A DNA stretch of 64,000 nucleotides from WLXB01 sp040221475 (lineage in GTDB: Bacteria > Pseudomonadota > Alphaproteobacteria > Rhodospirillales > Rhodospirillaceae), in the NCBI GenBank assembly GCA_040221475.1, contig JAVKEJ010000053.1, positions 832,960 through 896,959 of the forward strand, in the 5' to 3' direction. A program made the translations under genes and the position numbers. Shown here one piece after another: positions 42,506-50,882 of the stretch. The notes beneath the pieces are model-generated. The model was given only the letters and a program-made list of their open reading frames with translations, did no database searches and had not been told where the DNA came from. Positions within the stretch are counted from its first letter, which is position 1; each line of letters begins with the position of its first letter.

Positions 42506-43020
42506 GAGATGTGAGTGCGTGGAAGCGTTGTTTAGGCGTTTTTGCGATTGCTCTTTTCTGTCAAATCCCTGCGGTTCTTGCAGACGGGTTCGAGGTTGCC
42601 TTTTTTACGCTTGAGCATGACCGCACGAACGGTGTTCTTGAAATTGTACACCGGCTGTATCAAGCGGATGTCGAGATCGCTCTGAGCGAACTTGAAGGAC
42701 ATGAGGTGGTGATCGAGGGCACGCCCTCAAATGAAGTGTTGATTCAAAGTTATATCGATGCGCGGTTTAGTTTAAGCACTCCAGCGGGCGAGACCCTTAA
42801 CACACACTGGCAAGGAATGGAGATAAACGCAGGCACTCTATTTGTCCGCCAACACGTCACCCTGCCCCAAAACTTTGAAAGCCTGGTCATTCGCAATGCC
42901 ATACTGATCGACACCCATGACAAGCAGGTCAACATGATGCATGCGAACATTTGGGATCAGTATTTCAGGCGCGATTTCATGGCCGGCGGTGCGGTTCAGC
43001 GGCTAAATCTTGTGGAATAG
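42502..43020 (+). CDS. Exported DUF6702-like protein
   Basis: The start is set at the ATG overlapping the DUF3604 stop (ATGA); 172 residues. Signal peptide about 1-28 (GVFAIALFCQIPAVLA). The mature part has a two-strand motif LEIVHRLYQADVEIALSELEG, YIDARFSLSTPAGE, and near the end LIDTHDKQVNMMHANI. These match the general look of DUF6702 proteins, usually paired with metalloprotease or periplasmic genes. Function unknown. Translational coupling suggests it works with the DUF3604 lipoprotein. Confidence 0.65.
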   Translation: MRDVSAWKRCLGVFAIALFCQIPAVLADGFEVAFFTLEHDRTNGVLEIVHRLYQADVEIALSELEGHEVVIEGTPSNEVLIQSYIDARFSLSTPAGETLNTHWQGMEINAGTLFVRQHVTLPQNFESLVIRNAILIDTHDKQVNMMHANIWDQYFRRDFMAGGAVQRLNLVE

Positions 43021-43037
43021 CGAAGAACTCAGTTCGC

Positions 43038-44306
43038 TTACTGAGGTGAAAGCCGAGCGGCGATTTCTTCTGCTTCGCGCATCACACGTAAAAAGTTACC
43101 GCCCATGATCTTAGCAATATCGTCGTCACTGTAACCACGTCGCACCAACTCCAACGTGACGTTGCCCACTTCACTGACGTCATTCCAACCATCTATGCCG
43201 CCGCCATGTTCAAAGTCAGACGAAATGCCGACATGGTCGATGCCCATGAATTTGACCGCATAATCAATATGATCGACGTACTGGCTGACCGTGGGCATCG
43301 GAAGTGACAAAACGACACTGCCATAGTCCTTGAGAAACGTACCAATTTGATCTGGTGGCAGGTCTGCCGCAGTCATCTCTGGCGTCAGGCCATACCGCTC
43401 CCGCACAACCGCAATCCCGGCTTGAAGCTCATCATAGGTATCGAGGATGAAACTCCGGAAGGCGACAATCTGAATCACGCCACCAGTATCTCTGATGGCC
43501 TGTAGCCCCTCATCGGTGATGTTGCGGGCTGTGGGCACCAAACCATAAACAGACGAATGACTGGCGATGATGGGGGCTTGAGAGACCGCTGCCGCTTGCA
43601 ACAGCGCGTCCGCACTGATTTGGCTGACATCCACCAGAATCCCACGGCGATTCATTTCAGCGATGAGGTCGACTCCAAGGGCAGACAATCCGCCATGTTC
43701 TACCGGGCCATCGCCATTGGGCGCAGAGAGACGCGCTGAGTCTGAAATTTGATTATGCCCAACGTGAGTGAAGCCGATGTAAACCACACCAGCGTCATCG
43801 TAGAGATCAAGTTCTTCCAGGTTTGGCCCCAGCACACTGGCATTGACGATCCCGATCATCGCAGCGCGCTTTCCTGCCGCAACAATCCGCTCAACATCCT
43901 CTGCCGTTTTGGCAAGTTCCACGCGGTCTGGGTTTTCTGCGGCCATACGTTGAATCGCTGCAAGCTTTTTACGGCCGCCTTCAAAGCTTTTGGCGTAACC
44001 CTCGGGCGTGCGCAATTCCTGAGGGACATAGACGACAAAAACAGCAGCATCCATGCCGCCGCGTTCCATCTTAGGGAGTGTGAATTGCCAGTCTTGATCT
44101 AGGGCCGGGTCCTTGGACGGATCGGCATATAGATCAAAACGCACATCGATTTCACTGTCCAAAACAATAATCTCGTCGTGGAGTCGTGCTGCACGTTGTT
44201 CCAGGCTTTGGTTTGCGGGCGCGCCTGAACACCCCGCGACCAGAAGCGCTGTCATACCGATGACGGACCGCCGCTGAAGAGCGCGCGTGAGAGATATCTT
44301 GAACAT
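43038..44306 (-). CDS. Membrane dipeptidase (peptidase family M19), lipoprotein
   Basis: 422 residues from the ATG 44306 (AAGG 7 nt upstream). Lipobox LVAGC after SVIGMTAL. The M19 fold is recognisable: LDSEIDVRFDLYADPS in place of the usual DGHNDLP metal region, GMDAAVFVVYVP, VYIGFTHVGHNQISDS, LIAEMNRRGILVDVSQIS, PIIASHSSVYGLVPTARNITDEGL, and GIDHVGISSDFEHGGGI near the end. Zinc ligands in later blocks look intact; the first His-x-Asp motif appears altered (EIDVRFD), which may reduce activity. Periplasmic dipeptide hydrolysis is inferred from family. Confidence 0.85.
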   Translation of the reverse strand: MFKISLTRALQRRSVIGMTALLVAGCSGAPANQSLEQRAARLHDEIIVLDSEIDVRFDLYADPSKDPALDQDWQFTLPKMERGGMDAAVFVVYVPQELRTPEGYAKSFEGGRKKLAAIQRMAAENPDRVELAKTAEDVERIVAAGKRAAMIGIVNASVLGPNLEELDLYDDAGVVYIGFTHVGHNQISDSARLSAPNGDGPVEHGGLSALGVDLIAEMNRRGILVDVSQISADALLQAAAVSQAPIIASHSSVYGLVPTARNITDEGLQAIRDTGGVIQIVAFRSFILDTYDELQAGIAVVRERYGLTPEMTAADLPPDQIGTFLKDYGSVVLSLPMPTVSQYVDHIDYAVKFMGIDHVGISSDFEHGGGIDGWNDVSEVGNVTLELVRRGYSDDDIAKIMGGNFLRVMREAEEIAARLSPQ

Positions 44307-44502
44307 TGAGCACCTTAGATTGAGTGACATTGAGTTGAATTGCCGTCGCCAAATCATAAACAGATAAAACGCTGTCCGCATAGCGGAGATCGTGTTTGAC
44401 ATATGTCACGGACAGATCACGCAAAGTCCCTCAAACTGCACTGCAACTTTGGGGCGGCTATGGTTGGCGCCCTTATTAGGTCAGACCCTTTCAGGAGGTT
44501 GT

Positions 44503-45597
44503 ATGCAGTCCATGCTTGGTCATAACCTTATCAATCGCGGCACGCGCGGCCGCACGCCGGCTTTGTCGTCCCGCTCTGATGAAGCCTTGCTCGACTACAT
44601 TTCAGACATGCGGAACGGCCTCATGCATGGGCAACACAAACGTGTAGAAGACATGAGCGCCAAAGCCCTTAAAGAGGCTGGGCTAACCGAAAACCTGTGG
44701 CCCAATAAGGTTGACGCTATGCGCAGCCTGATGACCGGCGTGCCCGAGGTTGCCACCTGGCTCCGCGTCAAACGCAGTCTGCAAGAAGCCTATTGGCAAA
44801 CCATCACGGACTCTTACGGTCAACGGCAGGACGATTTTCTGCACATGCTTGAGGTCTCTGACAGCGAAGGCCCTGGATCGGTCAAATGGGACCCAGACTT
44901 CCAGTATCCAGAATACGCCACGGTCGACATTCACATTCAACCCGGCGGCTACGTCGAAGATCCGCTGTGTGGTTTGCACTATGACTACGGGACAAAAGTA
45001 TTCTTTGGGGGCGTCAATGATGGCGATGCACTGCATGCAAAAATGGCAGGCAAGACATCCATCCCTAAGGATGAAAACGTGGAACGCATCATGGATATTG
45101 GCTGCGCCATCGGCCAATTCACCTGCGCCCTTAAGAACAGATTCCCTGACGCCGAAGTCTGGGGTACGGATATTGGAGCGCCCATGGTGCGTTACGCACA
45201 TCATCGGGCAGCACAGCAGAACCTGGATGTGCACTTTGCTCAGATGGCCTGTGAGAACATAGAGTTTAAAGACAATAGCTTTGATCTGATCACAGCGCAT
45301 CTGTTGTTCCATGAGCTGCCGCTGCCGATTATCAAACGCACGCTGGCAGAAGCGTTTCGTGTCTTACGTCCCGGCGGCACCTTTGTACTGTGGGACTTCC
45401 CAAGCGAAGCCGCAGACGACGGCAGGTTCTCGGGCTTCATGCGTTACATGGATGCCGCTGATAACGGCGAGCCCTATTCCTGTGAGTTCGTCTCATGTGA
45501 CGTGGAACGCCTTATCTCAGACGCAGGGTTCACATTACGCTACGACGACCTAGAAAACATCGCCCGCCATGGCCGGGTCTGTGACAAGCCCCAATAG
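44503..45597 (+). CDS. Cytoplasmic SAM-dependent methyltransferase, copy 1
   Basis: 364 residues; AGGAGG four nt before the ATG at 44503. The N-terminal 190 residues are a mainly helical domain (SSRSDEALLDYISDMRNGLM, LKEAGL, KRSLQEAYWQTI) followed by FFGGVND. A class I methyltransferase domain has motif I MDIGCAIG (197-204), WGTDIGAPMVRYA, SFDLITAHLLFHELP, and FRVLRPGGTFVLWDFPS. Paralogue of the gene at 46087; a small helical protein gene lies between. Substrate unknown. No signal peptide, unlike the two methyltransferase-like proteins at 34-36 kb. Confidence 0.85.
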   Translation: MQSMLGHNLINRGTRGRTPALSSRSDEALLDYISDMRNGLMHGQHKRVEDMSAKALKEAGLTENLWPNKVDAMRSLMTGVPEVATWLRVKRSLQEAYWQTITDSYGQRQDDFLHMLEVSDSEGPGSVKWDPDFQYPEYATVDIHIQPGGYVEDPLCGLHYDYGTKVFFGGVNDGDALHAKMAGKTSIPKDENVERIMDIGCAIGQFTCALKNRFPDAEVWGTDIGAPMVRYAHHRAAQQNLDVHFAQMACENIEFKDNSFDLITAHLLFHELPLPIIKRTLAEAFRVLRPGGTFVLWDFPSEAADDGRFSGFMRYMDAADNGEPYSCEFVSCDVERLISDAGFTLRYDDLENIARHGRVCDKPQ

Positions 45598-45635
45598 GAC
45601 CACGCGCAGGAGAAAAGAGAGGAGGAGATATAGAT

Positions 45636-45986
45636 ATGCTAGATCAAACACAGCTTGACTATGTGAAAGACCTGCCAGGTTTTGAACGGGGCCATCCCCA
45701 CTACTTCAAAGATCCGATGATCGATCATCTTTTAGAAATCGTTATGCTCATTGGGGGTGAACTCTGGGTGGAGCGTGACCGGCGTATGATTACCGAGCAT
45801 CTCATGGCAACAGAAGGTCACGTGACCGCTGAGATGATTGAACAGTTTGTGCCTGACGAAGACATGGCGGCAAAACTGAAAGCCTCACGCGACGTCTTCA
45901 CAAAACGGGTCTTTGGGTGCCTTTACGATAACGACACGACCACGAACGCCGAGGATTTTTTCAACGTGATTGGAAAAGACGGCTAG
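45636..45986 (+). CDS. Small helical protein between two methyltransferases
   Basis: 116 residues, GAGGAGGAG upstream. Predicted all-helical: FERGHPHYFKDPMIDHLLEI, VMLIGGELWVERDRRMITEH, VTAEMIEQFVPDEDMAAKLK, RDVFTKRVFGCLYD. I do not recognise a named domain. The DPMIDHLLEIVMLIGGE segment aligns by eye with NPVLDNMMTSLIALG at the start of the gene at 63860, so both may belong to one family. A role as partner or substrate-positioning subunit of the flanking methyltransferases is a guess. Confidence 0.75.
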   Translation: MLDQTQLDYVKDLPGFERGHPHYFKDPMIDHLLEIVMLIGGELWVERDRRMITEHLMATEGHVTAEMIEQFVPDEDMAAKLKASRDVFTKRVFGCLYDNDTTTNAEDFFNVIGKDG

Positions 45987-46086
45987 CCCAAAACTGAGTT
46001 TGGACTTCTCTTCAGCCCTCGCCTTGCTGTCTGGCGCTGAGGGGGCTAAATTTGTGGGGAACGCGAATTCATAAGAGAGGCCCAAA

Positions 46087-47172
46087 ATGACCCGCTCAAA
46101 TTACTTCGTCGACCGTGGCATGAATGGCAACACGCCCGCCCTGCCCTCACGGGCTGATGAGAGCTTTGTCGATTACGTCTGCGAAGCCCGTAACGTCTTG
46201 CTGCACGCCCGCTGGAAACAGATGGGGGATATCGGCAATCAGAAGCTGAAAGAGCATGGTGTTGAAATCGAACACACCCGGGATGGCGTAGAACAAGCGC
46301 GTGCCGTAATCGCCGGAGAGGTGGAACTGGCCAGCTTCATGCGGCTGAAACGCAGTTACCAGGAAATGTACAAGGATCGCATCATCGATTCCATGAACAC
46401 CCAGCGCGACGACTGGCTGCGCAAACTTGAAGAGGCCGAAACGGCCGGCCCTGGCTCCCTCACCTATGACGCAGATTTCGATATGCCGGACTATGCCAAG
46501 GTGCAAATTCACATTCAGCCCAAGGGCTATGTGGGTGATGATCTTGCTGGCTTGTTTTATGACTGCGGTACCCAAATTTTCTTTGGCGGCGGCAACGCCG
46601 GTGATGCCTGGCACCGCGAACTGGCGGAACGCACAACCTTGCCCGAAGACGGCAAAGTCGACCGTATTCTTGAAATCGGCTGCTCCGTCGGCCAAATGGC
46701 TTGTGAACTGAAAAAACGTCTGCCGGACGCGGAGGTGTGGGCGACAGACATTTCAGCGCCAATGGTGCGCTATGGCCACTGGCGTGCTGTTCAGCAAAAC
46801 GTCGATGTGAATTTTGCCCAAATGGCCTCGGAGGCGCTGGAGTTTCCAGACAACCACTTTGATCTGGTCGCGGCGCATATATTGTTCCACGAAATTCCTC
46901 GTCCGGTGATTGAAAAAACACTGGCAGAAGCCTTCCGCGTATTACGTCCGGGCGGCACGTTTGTGCTGTGGGACTTTGCCAGTGCCACAGAAGAAAAATC
47001 CGGCTATGGCGGTATTCTTGGGCTGATGGACTCTGCCGACAATGGCGAGCCGTACGCCCCAGGTTTCGTGACCATGGGCGTCGAAAAAACCATTGAAGAC
47101 GCCGGTTTTGTGATCCGCTCGATTGGCGGCACCAAAACCCTGCACGACCGGGTGTGCGACAAGCCCGTTTAG
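46087..47172 (+). CDS. Cytoplasmic SAM-dependent methyltransferase, copy 2
   Basis: 361 residues with GAGAGG before the ATG. Very similar to the gene at 44503 throughout, including the N-terminal helical part (SRADESFVDYVCEARNVLL, MRLKRSYQEMY) and FFGGGNAGDAWHREL. Motif I is LEIGCSVG (195-202), then WATDISAPMVRYG, HFDLVAAHILFHEIP and FRVLRPGGTFVLWDFAS. The end (HDRVCDKPV) matches VCDKPQ of the paralogue. Followed 19 bp later by an exported oxidoreductase-like gene and probably co-transcribed with it. Confidence 0.85.
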   Translation: MTRSNYFVDRGMNGNTPALPSRADESFVDYVCEARNVLLHARWKQMGDIGNQKLKEHGVEIEHTRDGVEQARAVIAGEVELASFMRLKRSYQEMYKDRIIDSMNTQRDDWLRKLEEAETAGPGSLTYDADFDMPDYAKVQIHIQPKGYVGDDLAGLFYDCGTQIFFGGGNAGDAWHRELAERTTLPEDGKVDRILEIGCSVGQMACELKKRLPDAEVWATDISAPMVRYGHWRAVQQNVDVNFAQMASEALEFPDNHFDLVAAHILFHEIPRPVIEKTLAEAFRVLRPGGTFVLWDFASATEEKSGYGGILGLMDSADNGEPYAPGFVTMGVEKTIEDAGFVIRSIGGTKTLHDRVCDKPV

Positions 47173-47191
47173 TTCCCAAGGAGTCAAATTT

Positions 47192-47947
47192 ATGTCCCTT
47201 CGCCGTACTGTGAGTGCAGCCTTTGCTGTCGCGCTGATCTTCACAACCGTCCCCGCCTTGGCTGAGGTTGTGGCCGTGATTGGCACAGGACGGATGGGCG
47301 GGGCCATCGGCCCCCGCTTTGCTGAGACGGGTCATACGGTCATTTACGGAACACGCGACCCCTCGTCGGAAGACATAGCGGTCCTGTTGGACACAACCGG
47401 AGAGACCGCAAGCGCCAAAATGCAAAACGAGGCCATCGCCGACTCAGATATCATTGTCCTGGCCCTGCCCTGGAGCGCAACGGAACGCTTGATCAAAGCC
47501 AATCTGGACAATCTGGACGGCAAGATCATCATGGACATCACCAATGCCTCATTAAAGGCGCTCAATCCGGATCGCGAAGGGGCCGTCGACAGTTCCGCTG
47601 GTGCCCTGATTCAACAATGGGCCCCATCCGCCAAAGTGGTTAAAGCCTTCAATACGGTCGGCTATCACATCGTGGCTGACCCGGCCCATGCCAAGGGGCC
47701 TGTGACGGTTCCGTTGGTCGGCAATGATGAGGACGCGAAAGAACGCGTCGCCAGAATTGTGCAGGCCATGGGCTTTGAAACCATGATCCTCGGTGGCATT
47801 GAGCAGGCGCATGTGCTGGAAGGCATGGCCAGCCTGTACTTCGTACCCTATGGCGCGGGCCGGTTTGACGAAGCGTTTGAATATTATTTCCGCAAAGGCA
47901 CAGCACCCGCAGGGATTGGCTCAAGCCAGGTCCGTGGCGCTGACTAA
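47192..47947 (+). CDS. Exported F420/NADP-oxidoreductase-like protein, copy 3
   Basis: 251 residues from the ATG at 47192 with AAGGAG upstream. Signal peptide 1-24 (VSAAFAVALIFTTVPALA). The mature sequence begins EVVAVIGTGRMGGAIGPRFA, then VIYGTRDP, DIIVLALPWSATERLI, IIMDITNASLK, KVVKAFNTVGYHIVADPAHAKGP, and the C-terminal FEYYFRKGTAP shared with the copy at 38845. It lies directly after the second cytosolic methyltransferase and converges with the Tat-exported SDR gene. Confidence 0.82.
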   Translation: MSLRRTVSAAFAVALIFTTVPALAEVVAVIGTGRMGGAIGPRFAETGHTVIYGTRDPSSEDIAVLLDTTGETASAKMQNEAIADSDIIVLALPWSATERLIKANLDNLDGKIIMDITNASLKALNPDREGAVDSSAGALIQQWAPSAKVVKAFNTVGYHIVADPAHAKGPVTVPLVGNDEDAKERVARIVQAMGFETMILGGIEQAHVLEGMASLYFVPYGAGRFDEAFEYYFRKGTAPAGIGSSQVRGAD

Positions 47948-47961
47948 ACCGCTCGAACCAA

Positions 47962-49026
47962 TCAACTTTGCTCAGTGAGATCCGCTGACGGTTCAACATA
48001 GGGCTGAGTCAAGTCTTCTGACACCTGCCAGAGCCGCTGGGCCATCTCGGCGTTTTCCATATGGAATCCAGCGACGACGGGGTTGCAGTCTTCAAAGTAA
48101 TAGCCACTGACCTCTGACAAAGCTGGGGCCGTCGCCACATAGGTTTGTGTGGCTGCGCCTGCCTCGACCGGCTTCATAAAGGTCCAGCCCATCACAGCGG
48201 CTGCAAATCTGACATACCAAGGGTAATGACGCCCCAGGTTGGTATTGATGACACCAGGATGGATGGAATTCGAGGTTGTGGTGGTCCCTTCAAGGCGGCG
48301 GGCCAGTTCCAGCGAGAACAAGCCATTGGCCAGCTTAGAATGCCCGTAGGCTTCATTGGGGCCGTACTCGCCCCAGGTTCCATCAAGGTTATCAAACTGT
48401 ATGCCGCTTTCCGGTGCCCAGCGGTATCCCATGGAACTGACCGTGACAAAGCGGCCTTGCGGCGCGGCCTTGACCTGCTCCATCAACCGGTTGGCGAGGA
48501 TAAAGTGGCCCAAGTGATTGATCACGAAATGGCGTTCCAAACCGTTGACCTGCTGCAATTCAGGTAGCGCCATCACACCGGCGTTGAGAATAAGCATATC
48601 GATGGGGGTTCCGGTCGCCCCAATCGCATCCGCGCAGGCGGCCATGGTCTCGAATTGTTCAAGGTCTCCAGCGAAAGGAGTGGCTTTACCGGTGATGGAA
48701 TTACAGGCTTCGGTCGCCTTTTCCATGCTCCGTGCGATGCCAAATACATGCGCTCCACGCTCGGTGAGCACCCGCATGGTCTCGTAGCCAAGACCAGAGT
48801 TGCAGCCGGTGATCACGGCCGTCTTGCCGGTCAGGTCTAAGCCAGCGGTGACCTCTTCGGCCGTGGAGTCTTCGCCGAAGCTGCTTAGCGGAACACCCGC
48901 GGGACGAATGATCGGAGTTTCTTCTTCACTGCCGCCACAGGCAGACAAAGTGCCTACTGCGGCCAATGCTGTCGTGCCTGTAAGAACGTGACGTCGGGAA
49001 AGACCAGTTGGAGTTTCTTGCGTCAT
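47962..49026 (-). CDS. Tat-exported short-chain dehydrogenase (lipoprotein signal)
   Basis: 354 residues. A twin-arginine signal (LSRRHVLTGTTALAAVG) ends in a lipobox-like LSACGG, so it is probably exported folded and lipid-anchored. The SDR domain starts about residue 65 with KTAVITGCNSGLGYETM (TGxxxGxG), then LILNAGVMA (NAG), FVTVSSMGY (catalytic Ser) and YGHSK (catalytic Tyr/Lys). It resembles retinol-dehydrogenase-type SDRs. It starts 42 bp after pntB on the same strand without an obvious terminator, suggesting co-transcription with the NADPH-generating transhydrogenase. Confidence 0.87.
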   Translation of the reverse strand: MTQETPTGLSRRHVLTGTTALAAVGTLSACGGSEEETPIIRPAGVPLSSFGEDSTAEEVTAGLDLTGKTAVITGCNSGLGYETMRVLTERGAHVFGIARSMEKATEACNSITGKATPFAGDLEQFETMAACADAIGATGTPIDMLILNAGVMALPELQQVNGLERHFVINHLGHFILANRLMEQVKAAPQGRFVTVSSMGYRWAPESGIQFDNLDGTWGEYGPNEAYGHSKLANGLFSLELARRLEGTTTTSNSIHPGVINTNLGRHYPWYVRFAAAVMGWTFMKPVEAGAATQTYVATAPALSEVSGYYFEDCNPVVAGFHMENAEMAQRLWQVSEDLTQPYVEPSADLTEQS

Positions 49027-49068
49027 GTCAGGTGTCCTTTTCAGTCACAAAAAATCACAGATCATTCT

Positions 49069-50460
49069 CTACAGCGACTGCACTATTTTTTCCGTCATTT
49101 CTTTAGCATCCCCAAACAACATCATGGTGTTGTCGCGGAAGAACAGCTCATTGGCGACGCCCGCATACCCCGCAGACATGCCACGTTTCACAAACAGAAC
49201 AGTCTTGGCCTTCTCAACATCCAAAATCGGCATGCCATAAATGGCACTTTGCGGATCTGTCTTCGCCGCTGGATTGGTCACATCATTCGCGCCAATCACG
49301 TAAGCCACATCCGCCGTTGAAAACTCATTGTTGATTTCTTCAAGCTCGAAGACCTCATCGTAAGGTACATTAGCTTCAGCCAAGAGCACGTTCATATGAC
49401 CTGGCATGCGTCCGGCCACTGGGTGGATTGCGTATTTTACGACCACGCCTTCGGCTTTCAGCTTATCGGCCATTTCCCGCACCGCATGCTGTGCCTGGGC
49501 CACCGCCATACCATAGCCTGGTACGATGATAACCTTAGACGCATTGCCCATAATAAAGGCGGCGTCTTCCCCTGCACCGGACTTCACCGGACGGTCGGAT
49601 GCCCCGCCGGCTGGGCCTGCAGCATTACTGTCACCACCGAAGCCACCAAGCACCACGTTAACAATGGAGCGATTCATTCCCTTGCACATGATGTACGACA
49701 GAATTGCCCCCGAAGAACCGACCAACGCGCCAACAATAATCAACAGCGAGTTGCCAAGTGTGAAGCCGATCCCGGCGGCCGCCCACCCGGAGTAGGAGTT
49801 GAGCATGGAGACGACGACAGGCATATCTGCGCCACCGATGGGCAGAATGAGCAAGAAGCCAAGGGCAAAGCTGACCAGTGCGATCATTAAGAATAGCGAT
49901 ACGCTTTCGGTCGAGCAGAACCAAATCACGAGGCCAACAAGCACAAGACCCAGCACTGCATTCAGCTTGTGCTGGCCAGCAAATACAAGCGGATTCCCTG
50001 ACATCAGCCCCTGCAACTTGGCAAACGCAATCAGCGAGCCGGTAAAAGTGACAGCCCCAATCGCCAAGCCCAGGGACATCTCAACCAAACTTGCGGTTTT
50101 GATGGCACCGACTGAGCCGATACCATAGGATTCCGGTGACAGTAATGCGGCAAACGACACCAGCACAGCGGCCAGACCGACCAGACTGTGGAATGCGGCA
50201 ACCAATTGCGGCAGGGCCGTCATTTCAATGCGTTTGGCGATAATGGTGCCGATCGAGCCACCAATCACCAAGCCGACAACGATCCAGACATACGCCGTGA
50301 CCTCAGGCGAGACCAGCGTTGTCAGGATGGCAATCACCATACCGATGATGCCGAAAGTGTTACCGCGCCGCGCCGTTTCAGGCGATGACAATCCACGGAG
50401 CGTGAGAATGAAGAATACGCCCGCAATCAGATAAGCGAGCAGTGTTGCGCCCTGTGCCAT
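49069..50460 (-). CDS. pntB: NAD(P) transhydrogenase subunit beta
   Basis: 463 residues. An N-terminal set of membrane helices (about residues 1-260) is followed by the NADP-binding domain III with SKVIIVPGYGMAVAQAQHAV and VLFVKRGMSAGYAGVANELFF near the C-terminus. It couples proton entry to NADPH formation from NADH. Third gene of the pntAA-pntAB-pntB set, 8 bp after pntAB. Confidence 0.97.
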   Translation of the reverse strand: MAQGATLLAYLIAGVFFILTLRGLSSPETARRGNTFGIIGMVIAILTTLVSPEVTAYVWIVVGLVIGGSIGTIIAKRIEMTALPQLVAAFHSLVGLAAVLVSFAALLSPESYGIGSVGAIKTASLVEMSLGLAIGAVTFTGSLIAFAKLQGLMSGNPLVFAGQHKLNAVLGLVLVGLVIWFCSTESVSLFLMIALVSFALGFLLILPIGGADMPVVVSMLNSYSGWAAAGIGFTLGNSLLIIVGALVGSSGAILSYIMCKGMNRSIVNVVLGGFGGDSNAAGPAGGASDRPVKSGAGEDAAFIMGNASKVIIVPGYGMAVAQAQHAVREMADKLKAEGVVVKYAIHPVAGRMPGHMNVLLAEANVPYDEVFELEEINNEFSTADVAYVIGANDVTNPAAKTDPQSAIYGMPILDVEKAKTVLFVKRGMSAGYAGVANELFFRDNTMMLFGDAKEMTEKIVQSL

Positions 50461-50468
50461 AACCGCCC

Positions 50469-50882
50469 CTATCTTTCTTTTTTCTTGAACATCGAGAGCA
50501 TGCGCTGCGTCACGATAAATCCGCCAAAGATATTCACTGAGGCCAGAATGACGGCAAAAAACCCAAGCACCTTAGAGGTTGTAAAGGTATCAGGGCCGGC
50601 AGCAATCAAAGCGCCAACAATAATCACAGACGATACGGCGTTGGTGACCCCCATCAGCGGCGAGTGAAGCGCGGGTGTCACGCTCCACACCACATAGAAG
50701 CCGACGAACACGGCCAGAACAAAGATCGTGACGAGATACCAAAACTCGTTACCGCCGGACGTTGCTTGAGCCTGCATGGCTAACTCACCGGCTTTGGCAG
50801 CCAGAACTTCGGCATTTTGAGCGAGGGTCTCAGCCTGTTCGGCGAGTCCTCTTGCGGTATCGGGGACTGCTTGGGTCTGCAT
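50469..50882 (-). CDS. pntAB: NAD(P) transhydrogenase subunit alpha part 2 (membrane domain)
   Basis: 137 residues. An N-terminal Ala/Gln-rich helix (residues 1-40) is followed by three membrane segments: EFWYLVTIFVLAVFVGFYVVW, SSVIIVGALIAAG and VLGFFAVILASVNIFGGF. This is the domain II portion that enteric PntA carries as a C-terminal part; in Alphaproteobacteria it is a separate gene. Its ATG overlaps the pntAA stop by one base (TAATG). Confidence 0.95.
   Translation of the reverse strand: MQTQAVPDTARGLAEQAETLAQNAEVLAAKAGELAMQAQATSGGNEFWYLVTIFVLAVFVGFYVVWSVTPALHSPLMGVTNAVSSVIIVGALIAAGPDTFTTSKVLGFFAVILASVNIFGGFIVTQRMLSMFKKKER

Noticed and set aside
46460..47425. 321-codon minus-strand frame
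   Set aside because: Antisense to the second methyltransferase and the start of the oxidoreductase-like gene, with Arg/Cys/Ser-rich composition typical of shadow frames.
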